64,000 nucleotides of DNA from Bacillota bacterium (GTDB lineage: Bacteria > Bacillota > Clostridia > Lachnospirales > Lachnospiraceae): NCBI GenBank assembly GCA_023437715.1, contig JAEZFK010000042.1, positions 1 through 64,000 of the forward strand. Direction: 5' to 3'. Both the position numbers and the translations under genes were made by a program. The notes beneath the pieces are model-generated. The model saw only the letters and a program-made list of their open reading frames with translations. It was not told the DNA's origin and made no database searches. Positions 16,879-25,416 of the stretch are shown here, in pieces (the first letter of the stretch is position 1; every line of letters begins with the position of its first letter).

Positions 16879-17235
16879 ATGGAATGTTCCGACCATATCA
16901 AAGCCCTTTTTATTGTGGTGAATGCCGGTTATACAGACGAGATCATGGATATCATAAGGGCTGAGGGGGCAGGCGGTGCTACAGTAATAAATGCACGAGG
17001 CGAAGGGGTGAACCATGAATCGTTCATGGGAATCACCGTTGATTCTGAAAAAGAAGTCATATTGACTGTTGTTGATGTAAATAAGGCAAAAAGGATTATG
17101 TGTACCATTAAGGAAAAAGCGGGCTGGAATTCACCGCTCCACGGGATTTGCTTTGCCATGCCGGTGAATAAGGTCATCGGGATAAATACTTCAATTTTAG
17201 GAAATAATGAAGAAAAAGAAACAGAAAAAAAATAG
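16879..17235 (+). CDS. PII-like signalling protein 2
   Basis: 118 residues from the ATG at 16879; AGGAGG is 12 bases upstream, a long spacing. Canonical PII-like features include IKALFIVVNAGYTDEIMDII (shortened), a T-loop region GAGGATVINARGEGVNHESF, and the C-terminal SPLHGICFAMPVNKVIGI. The glycine-rich loop and GICFAMPV end are close to PII family members but the uridylylated Tyr is missing. It probably forms a trimer, possibly with the preceding protein, acting on the DUF1538 transporter. A good terminator follows. Confidence 0.8.
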   Translation: MECSDHIKALFIVVNAGYTDEIMDIIRAEGAGGATVINARGEGVNHESFMGITVDSEKEVILTVVDVNKAKRIMCTIKEKAGWNSPLHGICFAMPVNKVIGINTSILGNNEEKETEKK

Positions 17236-17269
17236 ACGGGCGGCGTTCCATGACGCTGCCTGATATGAA

Positions 17270-17311
17270 GATCCTGAAAACTGCTGTAAGAGGCTGTTTT
17301 CAGGATCTTTT
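17270..17311 (+). terminator. Intrinsic terminator of the DUF1538-PII operon
   Basis: GATCCTGAAAAC (17270-17281) pairs perfectly with GTTTTCAGGATC (17296-17307), followed by TTTTGCTTT. Confidence 0.9.
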
Positions 17312-17463
17312 GCTTTAAGTACGCCTTAAGGAAAATACAGGAATGAAGCTGTTGGACGAGGCATATGATGAAAAAAGAAACCAGGGAAAAAGCTGTCAAA
17401 TCAGCTTTAGTTCGAAAATAAAACGGAAAAATAAAAAGGGATATAACAAGTCAGGAGGATATT

Positions 17464-17982
17464 ATGGTATTGACAGACGAACTGATCCACCGGAAATTTT
17501 CCCTGCAGGATGTGACAGACGAAGATCTGAATGATTACATAAGCATGAAAAGAGCCTGCTTTAAAAAATATGTTGACCAGTATAATGGAGGCTGGATGGA
17601 TGACATTCAAACGGTAATCAATACAGACAGCTTTAAACGGCTTCTTAATTCCGCCTGTTTTCAAAAAATACTGTTAGACAACGCAACCGCCGGTTTTTTC
17701 TCATATGGGGAACAGGCTGGGAAAATCGACGGAATCTCCATCCAGATCGCAGAACCCGCCAGGAATAAAGGGATGGGATCTTTCTTCCTGGATCATGTTA
17801 CCTCTCTTTCCAGGCAGACGGATAAGCCTGCGTTTCTGATAACCTACAAATCCAATCCTGTTCAAAGCCTGTTAAATCGCTTTGGCTTTAAAATATATGA
17901 TGAATCCCGGACCCATTATTTGATGAGCTATAACCAGGGTGATAAAATCCAGTTTACCAATTACAAGACAATCCTGCATTGA
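17464..17982 (+). CDS. GNAT-family N-acetyltransferase
   Basis: 172 residues. The acetyl-CoA binding segment is ISIQIAEPARNKGMGSFFLD near residue 98 (R-x-K-G-x-G variant of the Q/RxxGxG/A loop), followed by PAFLITYKSNPVQSLLNRFG and FKIYDESRTHYLM, which is the GNAT motif B and C-terminal strand. The acceptor substrate is unknown. AGGAGG lies before the ATG. It is a single gene flanked by terminators. Confidence 0.8.
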   Translation: MVLTDELIHRKFSLQDVTDEDLNDYISMKRACFKKYVDQYNGGWMDDIQTVINTDSFKRLLNSACFQKILLDNATAGFFSYGEQAGKIDGISIQIAEPARNKGMGSFFLDHVTSLSRQTDKPAFLITYKSNPVQSLLNRFGFKIYDESRTHYLMSYNQGDKIQFTNYKTILH

Positions 17983-18039
17983 CCGGGGGTTTCCGTACAG
18001 GCGGAGGTATTTCTGTTCTTTTGGTTTTGCGCATTATGG

Positions 18040-18080
18040 GATGCCGCATAATCATTGAAGTTTATTGATTATGCGGCATC
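18040..18080. terminator. Bidirectional hairpin between convergent genes
   Basis: GATGCCGCATAATCA (18040-18054) pairs perfectly with TGATTATGCGGCATC (18066-18080). It lies between the GNAT gene and the 3' end of dpaB. T-tracts are short on both strands. Confidence 0.65.
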
Positions 18081-18100
18081 CGCCTCTTTCCGGCCTGAAA

Positions 18101-18679
18101 TTAAAGAATCACCGGCTGAATCTGTTTCCCCTCCAGGGCCAGCTCCAGCGTATCTGCAATCCGGTCCGTATGGGCGATCATGGAATTGGGCTTTTTCACC
18201 GGATCATCCTGCCCGAAAGGAACGAAATAAATATTCTTAATGTTAAACAGCTCCCCAACGTTCTTAAAATTGATTCCCAGGGCATCGTTGGTGGAGATGG
18301 AGATGACCAGAGGCTTGGAATTTCTCAAATGGGCTTTGGCTGCCATGAGCACAGGCGTGTCGGTAATGCCGTTAGCCAGCTTCGCCAGGGTGTTTCCCGT
18401 GCAGGGGGCGATGAGAAGGATATCCAGCCAGCTCTTGGGTCCGATAGGCTCCGCTGACTCCAGGTTTAAAATGGGCTGGTGGCCTGTCATGGCTGAAATC
18501 CGGTCAATATATTCTCCTGTATCCCCAAAGCGGGAGTCCGTGGTCTGTACATTTGCAGAGAAAATGGGATAAACGTCGGCGCCCCTGTCCACCAGGGTTT
18601 TTACCTCTTTTTCTATTTTATCAAAGGTGCAAAAGGACCCGGTGACTGCCAGGCCTATTTTTATTCCTTCCAGTTTCAT
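18101..18679 (-). CDS. dpaB: Dipicolinate synthase subunit B
   Basis: 192 residues, a flavoprotein-like (Dfp/UbiX) fold: GIKIGLAVTGSFCTFDKIEK at the start, then LLIAPCTGNTLAKLANGITD and PVLMAAKAHLRNSKPLVISI. These are the SpoVFB signatures. With DpaA it oxidises the product of DapA (HTPA/dihydrodipicolinate) to dipicolinic acid in the mother cell. DPA is then pumped into the forespore and gives heat resistance. It is 12 bases downstream of dpaA in the same operon. Confidence 0.93.
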   Translation of the reverse strand: MKLEGIKIGLAVTGSFCTFDKIEKEVKTLVDRGADVYPIFSANVQTTDSRFGDTGEYIDRISAMTGHQPILNLESAEPIGPKSWLDILLIAPCTGNTLAKLANGITDTPVLMAAKAHLRNSKPLVISISTNDALGINFKNVGELFNIKNIYFVPFGQDDPVKKPNSMIAHTDRIADTLELALEGKQIQPVIL

Positions 18680-18691
18680 AGGAGACTCCTT

Positions 18692-19522
18692 TTACGTTAA
18701 ATGTTTAACAATTGCTTCAAATAATATTTCCGCAGAGGCTTCGGGTCCATAGATTCCGGGCAGTCCCGGGCATAATTTGGCGCGGATGCCCTGCTCTTTG
18801 CAGAAATTAAAATCAACGCCGCCGGGAGCGGTGGCGATGTCAATAATAGTGACCTCCGGGTTCATGAGACGGATTAAATCCTTTTCAAAAACAGAGGCCG
18901 GTATGGTGTTGAAGATATAGGAATATTTCCCCAGATCCGAAGACAGATCCCTTAACAGACTGGTATGAAAGCCCATGGAGCCGGCCAGGGCCAGCTGTTC
19001 CCCTTTCCGGTCTGCAACGGTCACATCCCCGTCTAAGCCTTTCAGCTTCAGGGCCAGGGTTCTGCCGCACCGCCCAAAGCCGGTTACCAGGCATTTGCGC
19101 CTGTGAATGAGGCCCGGGCTTAAGCGGATGGCTTCGGCAATGGCGCCTTCTGCGGTGGCAATGGTATTTTTTACGGTTACGTCTTCCATGTCCATATAGT
19201 CAAAGCAGGCAATCTCATTTTCCCGGGCAAAATCCTTTACATAAGCCGGAATACTTCCGCCAAATAAGGTATGCTCCGGCGTCAGAAGGCTTAGGATATT
19301 CCCTATCCCCAAGTCATCCATTTCGTGAACGGAAAGCAGGCTGATCCTGTCCTTTGTAAAAGGGATGGAACAAAGGAGAACATCGTTGTTTTTTATGGCA
19401 TCCTCTATGGAAAATGAGGAATCCTTATCATAGTGAATGGTCACGTTAAAGCCGTTTTGGGCCAGAATGCGGCTTAAATAGAGCTGCCTTGAATCGCCGC
19501 CTAAAAGAAGAAAATTGTGCAT
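18692..19522 (-). CDS. dpaA: Dipicolinate synthase subunit A
   Basis: 276 residues, related to NAD(P)-dependent hydroxyacid dehydrogenases. The N-terminal LLLGGDSRQLYLSRILAQNG and the central Rossmann motif VTGFGRCGRTLALKLKGL near residue 145 are typical of SpoVFA. It is the catalytic dehydrogenase subunit for dipicolinate synthesis during sporulation. The gene is divergent from dapA, which makes its substrate. Minus-strand upstream sequence contains a CATATAAAG segment that could be a late mother-cell sigma -10 element, but no paired -35 element was confirmed. Confidence 0.93.
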   Translation of the reverse strand: MHNFLLLGGDSRQLYLSRILAQNGFNVTIHYDKDSSFSIEDAIKNNDVLLCSIPFTKDRISLLSVHEMDDLGIGNILSLLTPEHTLFGGSIPAYVKDFARENEIACFDYMDMEDVTVKNTIATAEGAIAEAIRLSPGLIHRRKCLVTGFGRCGRTLALKLKGLDGDVTVADRKGEQLALAGSMGFHTSLLRDLSSDLGKYSYIFNTIPASVFEKDLIRLMNPEVTIIDIATAPGGVDFNFCKEQGIRAKLCPGLPGIYGPEASAEILFEAIVKHLT

Positions 19523-19642
19523 ACGGTCATCACTCCTTATAATGGCTTTATATGATGGAAAATTTGATTTGTGTATGGCACAAACAGCGGATGTTTGTCA
19601 TATTTTTGTTAGTATGAATCTCTAAGTCAGGAATGAAGACCT

Positions 19643-20539
19643 ATGAAAGATGCGATTTTTAAAGGCTCCGGGACAGCCATTGTGACCCCCATGGATGAGC
19701 AGGGAAATATTGATTTTAAGACAATGGAGAAATTGCTGAAGTTTCAGCTGGAAAACGGTACGGATGCCATTGTGGTCAATGGGACCACAGGGGAATCCGC
19801 CACCCTGGAGGAAAAGGAAAAGCTGGAGCTGATCGAATTTACGGTGCATTATGTAAACCATAGGGTCCCGGTCATCATGGGGACAGGAAGCAACTGTACG
19901 GCCCATGCGGTCCGCTTATCCCGCAAGGCACAGGCACTGGGGGCTTCCGCCCTTTTGCTGGTCACCCCCTATTATAACAAGTCCTCCCAGCACGGGCTGG
20001 TGGAGCATTTTACAGCAATTGCGGACAGCGTGGAGATTCCCATCATCCTCTACAATGTGCCCACCCGGACCGGAATCAATATCAATCCCGAAACCTACCG
20101 GGAGCTTTCAGAGCATCCAAATATTCAGGCAATCAAGGAGTCAGGGGGAAATATCTCCCAGATCGCAAAAACCATGTCCTTATGCAGCGGAAAGCTGGAT
20201 CTGTATTCCGGAAATGACGACCAGACAGTGCCCCTGCTTTCCCTGGGAGGCATAGGGGTTATATCGGTTCTGGCTAATATCATGCCCTTTGAAACCCATA
20301 TGATGTGCCAGTACTTTTTTGACGGGGAAATTGAGAAAAGCAGAGATATGCAGCTGGAGCTGCTCAATATGATGAATGCCCTGTTTATAGATGTGAATCC
20401 GGTGCCTGTGAAAGCGGCGCTGTCGATTCTGGGGCTGTGCGGAGAGAATTACAGGCTTCCTCTCACAAGGATGAAAGAGGGGGATAGGGAAAAGCTGAAA
20501 CAGGTTATGGAAACGTATTTTCCCCATCTGCCCCATTGA
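19643..20539 (+). CDS. dapA: 4-hydroxy-tetrahydrodipicolinate synthase
   Basis: 298 residues, full length. DapA motifs are GSGTAIVTPMDEQGNID, NGTTGESATLEEKEK (substrate loop), YNVPTRTGININ with the catalytic Tyr, and AIKESGGNISQI with the Schiff-base Lys near residue 163. It condenses pyruvate and aspartate semialdehyde in lysine/DAP and dipicolinate synthesis. The AGGAATGAAG ribosome site is moderate. Its position opposite dpaAB suggests a copy serving spore DPA formation, although it may also serve the cell-wall pathway. Confidence 0.93.
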   Translation: MKDAIFKGSGTAIVTPMDEQGNIDFKTMEKLLKFQLENGTDAIVVNGTTGESATLEEKEKLELIEFTVHYVNHRVPVIMGTGSNCTAHAVRLSRKAQALGASALLLVTPYYNKSSQHGLVEHFTAIADSVEIPIILYNVPTRTGININPETYRELSEHPNIQAIKESGGNISQIAKTMSLCSGKLDLYSGNDDQTVPLLSLGGIGVISVLANIMPFETHMMCQYFFDGEIEKSRDMQLELLNMMNALFIDVNPVPVKAALSILGLCGENYRLPLTRMKEGDREKLKQVMETYFPHLPH

Positions 20540-20559
20540 TATGTAACGACAGCAAAAAC

Positions 20560-20592
20560 AGACAGCCGTCTCTTTTTATGACTGGCTGTCTG
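20560..20592 (+). terminator. Hairpin after dapA
   Basis: AGACAGCC (20560-20567) pairs with GGCTGTCT (20584-20591), followed by a weak GCTTTCC tract. Confidence 0.6.
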
Positions 20593-20687
20593 CTTTCCGT
20601 CCCCGCCGGTATGTCCTTCAGTTTTGCAACTGTCCCAGGCCCGGCATCACCGGCATAGGGGGTATTTTTATTTTTACTATGTACAAA

Positions 20688-20930
20688 TCAAGCGATTTTC
20701 TCTTCTACAAGAAAAGCGGATAAAGAATCCATAATGGCATCATCTGCATTATCATAGATAACCAGTTCCAGATCAGGGTGCATACAAACGGTCATAACTC
20801 CGAGAATCGATTTCGCATCCACAATGATGTGGTCCCTGCAAACGTCCATATCAAAATCAAACCTGTTGGCGATCTTAACGAAAGCCGTTGCTTCTTCTAT
20901 GTTTCTCAAGCGGAGCGGGTATCTTTTCAT
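20688..20930 (-). CDS. HPr-like protein lacking the phosphoaccepting histidine
   Basis: 80 residues. The pattern ATAFVKIANRFDFDMDV and VDAKSILGVMTV aligns with HPr/Crh, and the regulatory Ser46 equivalent (in AKSILGVM) is retained. At the His15 position the sequence reads NIEEATA, so the PTS phosphoacceptor is absent and an acidic residue stands near it. It therefore cannot carry PTS phosphate. By analogy with Bacillus Crh, a role as a Ser-phosphorylated corepressor of CcpA is plausible. GAGGTAAAG precedes the ATG. It is monocistronic. Confidence 0.8.
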   Translation of the reverse strand: MKRYPLRLRNIEEATAFVKIANRFDFDMDVCRDHIIVDAKSILGVMTVCMHPDLELVIYDNADDAIMDSLSAFLVEEKIA

Positions 20931-21053
20931 ATTCTTTACCTCGTATTTTCATGGATATTTTAGTGTAGTTACTTCAAACGGTTTTATTAATTGCATTATA
21001 GTAAAAATGTAACTGATAAACCACGTCTAAATTTGTATAAAAACCGTCTTTTC

Positions 21054-21083
21054 TTGCAAATGTGTGAAAAATGATGGTATAAT
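21054..21083 (+). promoter_or_regulatory. Promoter of the AraC-family gene
   Basis: TTGCAA (21054-21059), 18-bp spacer, TATAAT (21078-21083). It lies downstream of the first in-frame ATG (21064), which supports the later start at 21127. Confidence 0.7.
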
Positions 21084-21126
21084 AAAGCGGGGAAAGGCCA
21101 AAAATCTGGCATTTGGAGGGGCATAC

Positions 21127-22101
21127 ATGAATGAGGAACTTCTGGACTTTTTAAGGAGCATGTCAGAAGGACAAAGGGATGAATCAAAGGGGGCGGCTTC
21201 GGTCCTTTGCAGCTGTTTAAAGGAGCCGGGGAGCAATGTGGTGGATAAAGAAAAGGTAATCGGTGCCGGAAAGCTGATGAACATGTGCTGTCAGCCCCGT
21301 TATGGAGCGATTCCGGACCATAGCCATAATTATGTGGAGCTGGTCTACATGTACAGCGGTTCCACGACTCATGTGATCAACGGAACCAGAATCCTGCGGC
21401 TGGAAACCAATGATCTGCTGCTGTTAAAGCAGGGAACCAGCCATTCCGTTGAACCGGCGGGAGAAGACGATATTGCGGTATATTTTCTTTTGATGCCGGA
21501 ATTTTTTTTCTATCCGGCTTTGATGGAGGAGGATGGAAGCGTTTTACGCCATTTTATAGCAGGAGCAGGAGGCGCCGGCATTTCCGTGGCGGACTATCTG
21601 CATTTTCAGCTGCGGGATGTGATGCCCGCCCGGAACTTACTGGAAAATATGATCTGGTCCTTTATGGGAAAAAGAAAGGGCAGGCAGGAAATTAACCAGG
21701 CAACCATGGGAATACTGATCATGGAGCTTCTTCATGATGCGGGACGGGAAAATCTCCACGATGCGGCCCGGTATGAGGAGCAGATCGCCCTGGCTGCATA
21801 CCAGTATCTGGAAAATAATTATTCCACAGCGACCCTGGAGGAGCTTTCGGCCAAGTCCATGCAGCCTCCTTATTATATCAGCCGTTTGTTTAAACGGTAT
21901 TTTCAAATGACATTTACGGAGTGCCTGCAGCTGATCCGCATGATCCGTGCGGCCAGCTTTCTGGCTTCCACCTCAAAGCCGGTGGAAGAGATCATTGCTG
22001 AGGTGGGCTATGAAAACAGCAGCTATTTTCACCGTCTCTTTAAGGAACGGTACGGGATGACGCCTAAGCAATACCGGGATAAAACCAGGGATCAAATCTG
22101 A
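21127..22101 (+). CDS. AraC-family transcriptional regulator
   Basis: 324 residues from the ATG at 21127, which follows TTGGAGGGG; the promoter position excludes the upstream ATG. A cupin-like sensor domain (PDHSHNYVELVYMYSG, then LLKQGTSHSVEP) occupies the first half. The C-terminal double helix-turn-helix is at about 225-320 (YIS then RLFKRYFQMTFTECLQLIRM; IIAEVGYENSSYFHRLFKER; GMTPKQYR). The ligand is unknown, although cupin-AraC proteins usually sense sugars. It has no obvious partner gene, since the following genes have their own promoter. Confidence 0.88.
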   Translation: MNEELLDFLRSMSEGQRDESKGAASVLCSCLKEPGSNVVDKEKVIGAGKLMNMCCQPRYGAIPDHSHNYVELVYMYSGSTTHVINGTRILRLETNDLLLLKQGTSHSVEPAGEDDIAVYFLLMPEFFFYPALMEEDGSVLRHFIAGAGGAGISVADYLHFQLRDVMPARNLLENMIWSFMGKRKGRQEINQATMGILIMELLHDAGRENLHDAARYEEQIALAAYQYLENNYSTATLEELSAKSMQPPYYISRLFKRYFQMTFTECLQLIRMIRAASFLASTSKPVEEIIAEVGYENSSYFHRLFKERYGMTPKQYRDKTRDQI

Positions 22102-22129
22102 AAAGATTATGAAATATCCTCCGGTATCA

Positions 22130-22158
22130 TTGACTTTCTGCCGGTGGGTTATTATAGT
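22130..22158 (+). promoter_or_regulatory. Promoter of the 22.2 kb operon
   Basis: TTGACT (22130-22135), 17-bp spacer, TATAGT (22153-22158), 34 bases before the first start codon. It is likely to drive the zinc-ribbon, DUF2156 and GNAT genes, and perhaps the sirtuin. Confidence 0.65.
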
Positions 22159-22192
22159 AAAGGCAAAACGAAAAAAGGAACGGTAAGCGAAA

Positions 22193-22597
22193 ATGAATCG
22201 GTTTCGGGAGAATTTTGCGAGGTTTATGGTGGGAAGATACGGCTATGACAGGCTGGGTCGTTTTTTCATGGGCGCAGCCGTCGCTTTTATTGTCGCCGGC
22301 TTATTTCTCCGCGGTCCCTGGGCAGATGCCGCAGCCATTGTCTGCCTGGTTTTATGCTATTCCCGGATGTTTTCCAGAAATGTGAGAAAGCGTTTTGAGG
22401 AGAACCAGAAATTTGAGCGCATCTGGTTCCGCATTTCGGAGAAAATACGGAAGTGGCGTTTTACATTTCGCCAGCTTAGGGAATACCATATTTATAAGTG
22501 CCCGGGCTGCGGACAAAAAATCAGGATTCCAAGAGGGAAAGGGAAGATAAGCATTCACTGTCCCAAATGCAATACTGACTTTATAAAGAAAAGCTAG
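22193..22597 (+). CDS. Small membrane protein with C-terminal zinc ribbon
   Basis: 134 residues. One or two membrane segments lie at about 25-60 (FFMGAAVAFIVAGLFL, DAAAIVCLVLCY), followed by a basic linker. A C-terminal zinc ribbon has CPGCGQKIRIPRGKGK and CPKCNTDF (CxxC-x17-CxxC). Function is unknown; similar Lachnospiraceae proteins are annotated only as hypothetical or zinc-ribbon proteins. It is first in an operon with two acyltransferase-fold proteins. Confidence 0.7.
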   Translation: MNRFRENFARFMVGRYGYDRLGRFFMGAAVAFIVAGLFLRGPWADAAAIVCLVLCYSRMFSRNVRKRFEENQKFERIWFRISEKIRKWRFTFRQLREYHIYKCPGCGQKIRIPRGKGKISIHCPKCNTDFIKKS

Positions 22598-22618
22598 TAC
22601 GATCAGAAAGGGAAGATT

Positions 22619-23545
22619 ATGAGTTTACAGTTTAAGCCTATTGAGGCTGAGGATATATCCAAAATAGCTCCGTTTTATGCCTTACGGCCCAATAAGACGT
22701 GTGACAGCGTGTACCTGGACAGTTTTATCTGGAGAAAATATTACCACGTAAAATATGCCGTCAGCGACGGCAAGGCCCTGCAGTTTCTGATGGAAAAGGA
22801 CGGAGAACCCTTTTCCGCCATGCCCATGTGCAGGCAGGAGGACCTTCCCCATTATTTTGAGGAGATCAGGGATTATTTCAATCAGGTTTTGAAAAAGCCT
22901 CTTCGGATTTTCCTCGGGGATGAGGAGGCGGTCCGGTTCCTGAATCTGGACCCGGATCAATATGAGGTAAAGGAAGAAGAGGATTTAAAGGATTACCTTT
23001 ATGATGCCCAGGCCATGAGAACTCTGGCAGGGAAAAAGCTTCATAAAAAGAAGAACCATTTAAATTCCTTTTTAAGGGAATATGAGGGACGGTATGAATT
23101 CCGGGCTCTTAGCTGCTCCGACAGGGACAGCGTACTGGAATTCCTTGACGACTGGTGGGAGAATAAGGTGGAAGCCGCAGAATATGAACGCCAGCTGGAC
23201 TATGAGGTCATGGGAATTCATGATATTTTAAAGAACTGCGCCCTGCTCAATGTCAGGATGGCAGGAGTTTATATCGACGGAAGTCTGAAGGCCTTTACCA
23301 TAGGCACCTATAATGAGCTGGAAAAAATGGCGGTCATTCACATCGAAAAGGCGGACCCAGAGATTAAGGGCCTGTATCAGTTTATCAATCAGCAGTTTTT
23401 GATCCACGAGTATCCGGAAGATTTAGTGCTTGTAAACCGGGAGGATGATGTGGGAATGGAAGGTCTGCGCCAGGCTAAAATGTCTTATAATCCCATTGGT
23501 TTTGCAAGGAAGTACGGAGTGATTCAGAAGGGTATTTCACTATGA
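22619..23545 (+). CDS. DUF2156 protein (FemX/LPG-synthase C-terminal fold)
   Basis: 308 residues. Features include KTCDSVYLDSFIWRKYYHVK early, KKLHKKKNHLNSFLREYEG in the centre and the C-terminal VLVNREDDVGMEGLRQAK with SYNPIGFARKYGV, all typical of DUF2156. This is a tandem GNAT-like fold related to the aminoacyl-tRNA-dependent lysyl-phosphatidylglycerol synthase domain. There is no membrane domain, so it may aminoacylate a soluble or lipid acceptor; this is inference. Its stop overlaps the next start (ATGA). Confidence 0.82.
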   Translation: MSLQFKPIEAEDISKIAPFYALRPNKTCDSVYLDSFIWRKYYHVKYAVSDGKALQFLMEKDGEPFSAMPMCRQEDLPHYFEEIRDYFNQVLKKPLRIFLGDEEAVRFLNLDPDQYEVKEEEDLKDYLYDAQAMRTLAGKKLHKKKNHLNSFLREYEGRYEFRALSCSDRDSVLEFLDDWWENKVEAAEYERQLDYEVMGIHDILKNCALLNVRMAGVYIDGSLKAFTIGTYNELEKMAVIHIEKADPEIKGLYQFINQQFLIHEYPEDLVLVNREDDVGMEGLRQAKMSYNPIGFARKYGVIQKGISL

Positions 23546-24591
23546 TACGGTATTTAAAGCAGGAAGAGAAAATAGAAAGCAGGGCATTGTGGGAAAAGGT
23601 CTTTTCCCAGGATTCCCAGAGCTTTCTGGATTACTATTATTCAGACAGGGTGAGGAAGAATAAAATCCTGACCGAATGGAAAGAGGACCGGCTGGCAGCC
23701 ATGCTTCACCGCAATCCCTATCATGTGGTGGTGAAGGACCGCTTATGGAAAGCGGATTACATCGCCGGAGTCGCAACGGACCCGGATTTCCGCCATCAGG
23801 GCTATATGAGCCGTCTTTTAAATCATTGTTTTTCCGATATGTATATGGAGCGGATGGGATTTAGCTTCCTGGTCCCCGTGGACCCGGCCATTTACCATCC
23901 CTTTGATTTCGTCTACATCTGCGATCTTCCCCAGCGGACCTTAAATGAAAACGGCAATCTGCATTTAAGCCGCCGCGCCCTTGTAGAGGGGCCGGACCAG
24001 TGCCGGAAAGCCGCAGAGTTTGCGGGAAAGCAGCTGGAAAAGGAATATGAGGTCTATGCCCTGCGGGATGAAAGCTATTACCGGGATTTGTGCCGGGAAG
24101 TGAGAAGCGACCGGGGCGATTTGATCCTTCTCTATACCAGAGAGGAACAGGAGCGTCTGGCAGGCTTACTGGCTTACTACGGTGAAACTGCCGGGGCTCA
24201 GAGAGAGCTTATCTGCCTGCCGGAATATTCCGTGGAAACAGGGCCTTTAAAGCCCTCTGTCATGGGCCGGATCATTCACCTGGAACAGTTTGTTTCCGTG
24301 ATCCGCTTAAAAGAAGAATGTCCGGTCAGTGAAATGGAGCTGCTCCTTGAAGTGAAGGACGATTTCATTCATCACAATGCAGGCCTGTTCCGGTGGTGCT
24401 TAACAAAGGACGGGTCAAAGCTCACACGCTCCAAGGGAGAGACCAGGGAAAAGCCTCATCTGTCCCTGAAAATCAGCGAGATGACGGCCTGGCTGTTTGG
24501 CTACAGGCTGCCGTCTGTACCCGAGGAAAGCCAGACGGTTCTGGATAAGATACGGCCTTTAAAAGGCGTGTTCTTTGATGAGATTACGTAA
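23542..24591 (+). CDS. Eis-like GNAT acetyltransferase
   Basis: 349 residues. The N-terminal GNAT domain has YIAGVATDPDFRHQGYMSRL (acetyl-CoA loop R-x-x-G-x) near residue 75 and LVPVDPAIYHPFDFVYIC; the C-terminal half resembles the sterol-carrier-like end of Eis-type acetyltransferases (LLLEVKDDFIHHNAGLF). The acceptor is unknown. It overlaps DUF2156 by four bases, so the two are translationally coupled and likely act together. Confidence 0.8.
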   Translation: MIRYLKQEEKIESRALWEKVFSQDSQSFLDYYYSDRVRKNKILTEWKEDRLAAMLHRNPYHVVVKDRLWKADYIAGVATDPDFRHQGYMSRLLNHCFSDMYMERMGFSFLVPVDPAIYHPFDFVYICDLPQRTLNENGNLHLSRRALVEGPDQCRKAAEFAGKQLEKEYEVYALRDESYYRDLCREVRSDRGDLILLYTREEQERLAGLLAYYGETAGAQRELICLPEYSVETGPLKPSVMGRIIHLEQFVSVIRLKEECPVSEMELLLEVKDDFIHHNAGLFRWCLTKDGSKLTRSKGETREKPHLSLKISEMTAWLFGYRLPSVPEESQTVLDKIRPLKGVFFDEIT

Positions 24592-24652
24592 GAAGCTGGT
24601 TCCATGAGAAATTGCCGGCAAAGGAATGGATGCAGTCGGAAGAGGCGGGAAT

Positions 24653-25378
24653 ATGGAAAAGATTCAACAGTTAAGAGAATGGATCGCAGAAAGTGAAAAT
24701 GTGGTATTTTTTGGAGGGGCCGGAGTCTCTACGGAAAGCAATATCCCGGACTTCCGGGGGGTGGACGGGCTGTACCATGAACAGTATAAATACCCTCCGG
24801 AAACCATCATCAGCCACAGTTTTTATGTGAAAAATCCCGGTGAATTCTATCATTTTTACCGGAATAAAATGATATTTCCCGATGCAGAGCCCAATAAGGC
24901 CCATCTGGCCCTTGCAAAGCTGGAGGCCATGGGAAAATTAAAGGCGGTCATTACCCAGAATATTGACGGCCTTCATCAGGCGGCGGGAAGCCGTCAGGTG
25001 CTGGAGCTCCACGGCTCCGTGAAAAGGAATTACTGCACCAGATGCGGAAAATTCTACGGCCTTGAGGAGATGTTGAAAGCCATGGGGCCCGATGAGATTC
25101 CAAGATGCGGCTGCGGAGGAACCATAAAGCCGGATGTGGTGCTCTATGAGGAAGGCTTGGACCAGACGGTGCTTAACCGGGCGGTATCCTATATTGCAGG
25201 TGCGGATATGCTGATCGTGGGCGGAACCTCCCTGACCGTTTATCCGGCAGCAGGGCTCATTGATTATTATAAGGGAAACAAACTGGTGCTCATTAACCGG
25301 ACGGTCACCCCGATGGACGGCCGGGCGGACCTGGTTATAAGCGAAAGCCTGGGACAGGTGCTTTATGAGGCGGTTTAA
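24653..25378 (+). CDS. cobB: Sir2-family NAD-dependent protein deacylase
   Basis: About 241 residues from the ATG at 24653, chosen because homologs begin MEKIxxLxxWI; an in-frame ATG at 24626 is less likely. Motifs are FFGGAGVSTESNIPDFRG (NAD binding), TQNIDGLHQAAG with the catalytic His in LELHGSV, a Cys4 zinc site CTRC and CGCG, and VGGTSLTVYPAAGL. It removes acyl groups from lysines using NAD. The upstream neighbour is a GNAT acetyltransferase, suggesting but not proving an acylation/deacylation pair. Confidence 0.9.
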   Translation: MEKIQQLREWIAESENVVFFGGAGVSTESNIPDFRGVDGLYHEQYKYPPETIISHSFYVKNPGEFYHFYRNKMIFPDAEPNKAHLALAKLEAMGKLKAVITQNIDGLHQAAGSRQVLELHGSVKRNYCTRCGKFYGLEEMLKAMGPDEIPRCGCGGTIKPDVVLYEEGLDQTVLNRAVSYIAGADMLIVGGTSLTVYPAAGLIDYYKGNKLVLINRTVTPMDGRADLVISESLGQVLYEAV

Positions 25379-25416
25379 GGCTGACAAGGATTTAAGAGTG
25401 AGAAAGGAGAAGAAAT

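Noticed and set aside
18055..18457. Plus-strand frames opposite dpaB
   Set aside because: They are antisense to a well-supported gene and start inside a terminator hairpin.
19523..19642. Late mother-cell sigma promoter for dpaA
   Set aside because: A CATATAAAG -10-like segment exists on the minus strand, but no correctly spaced -35 element was found, so it is not listed as a feature.
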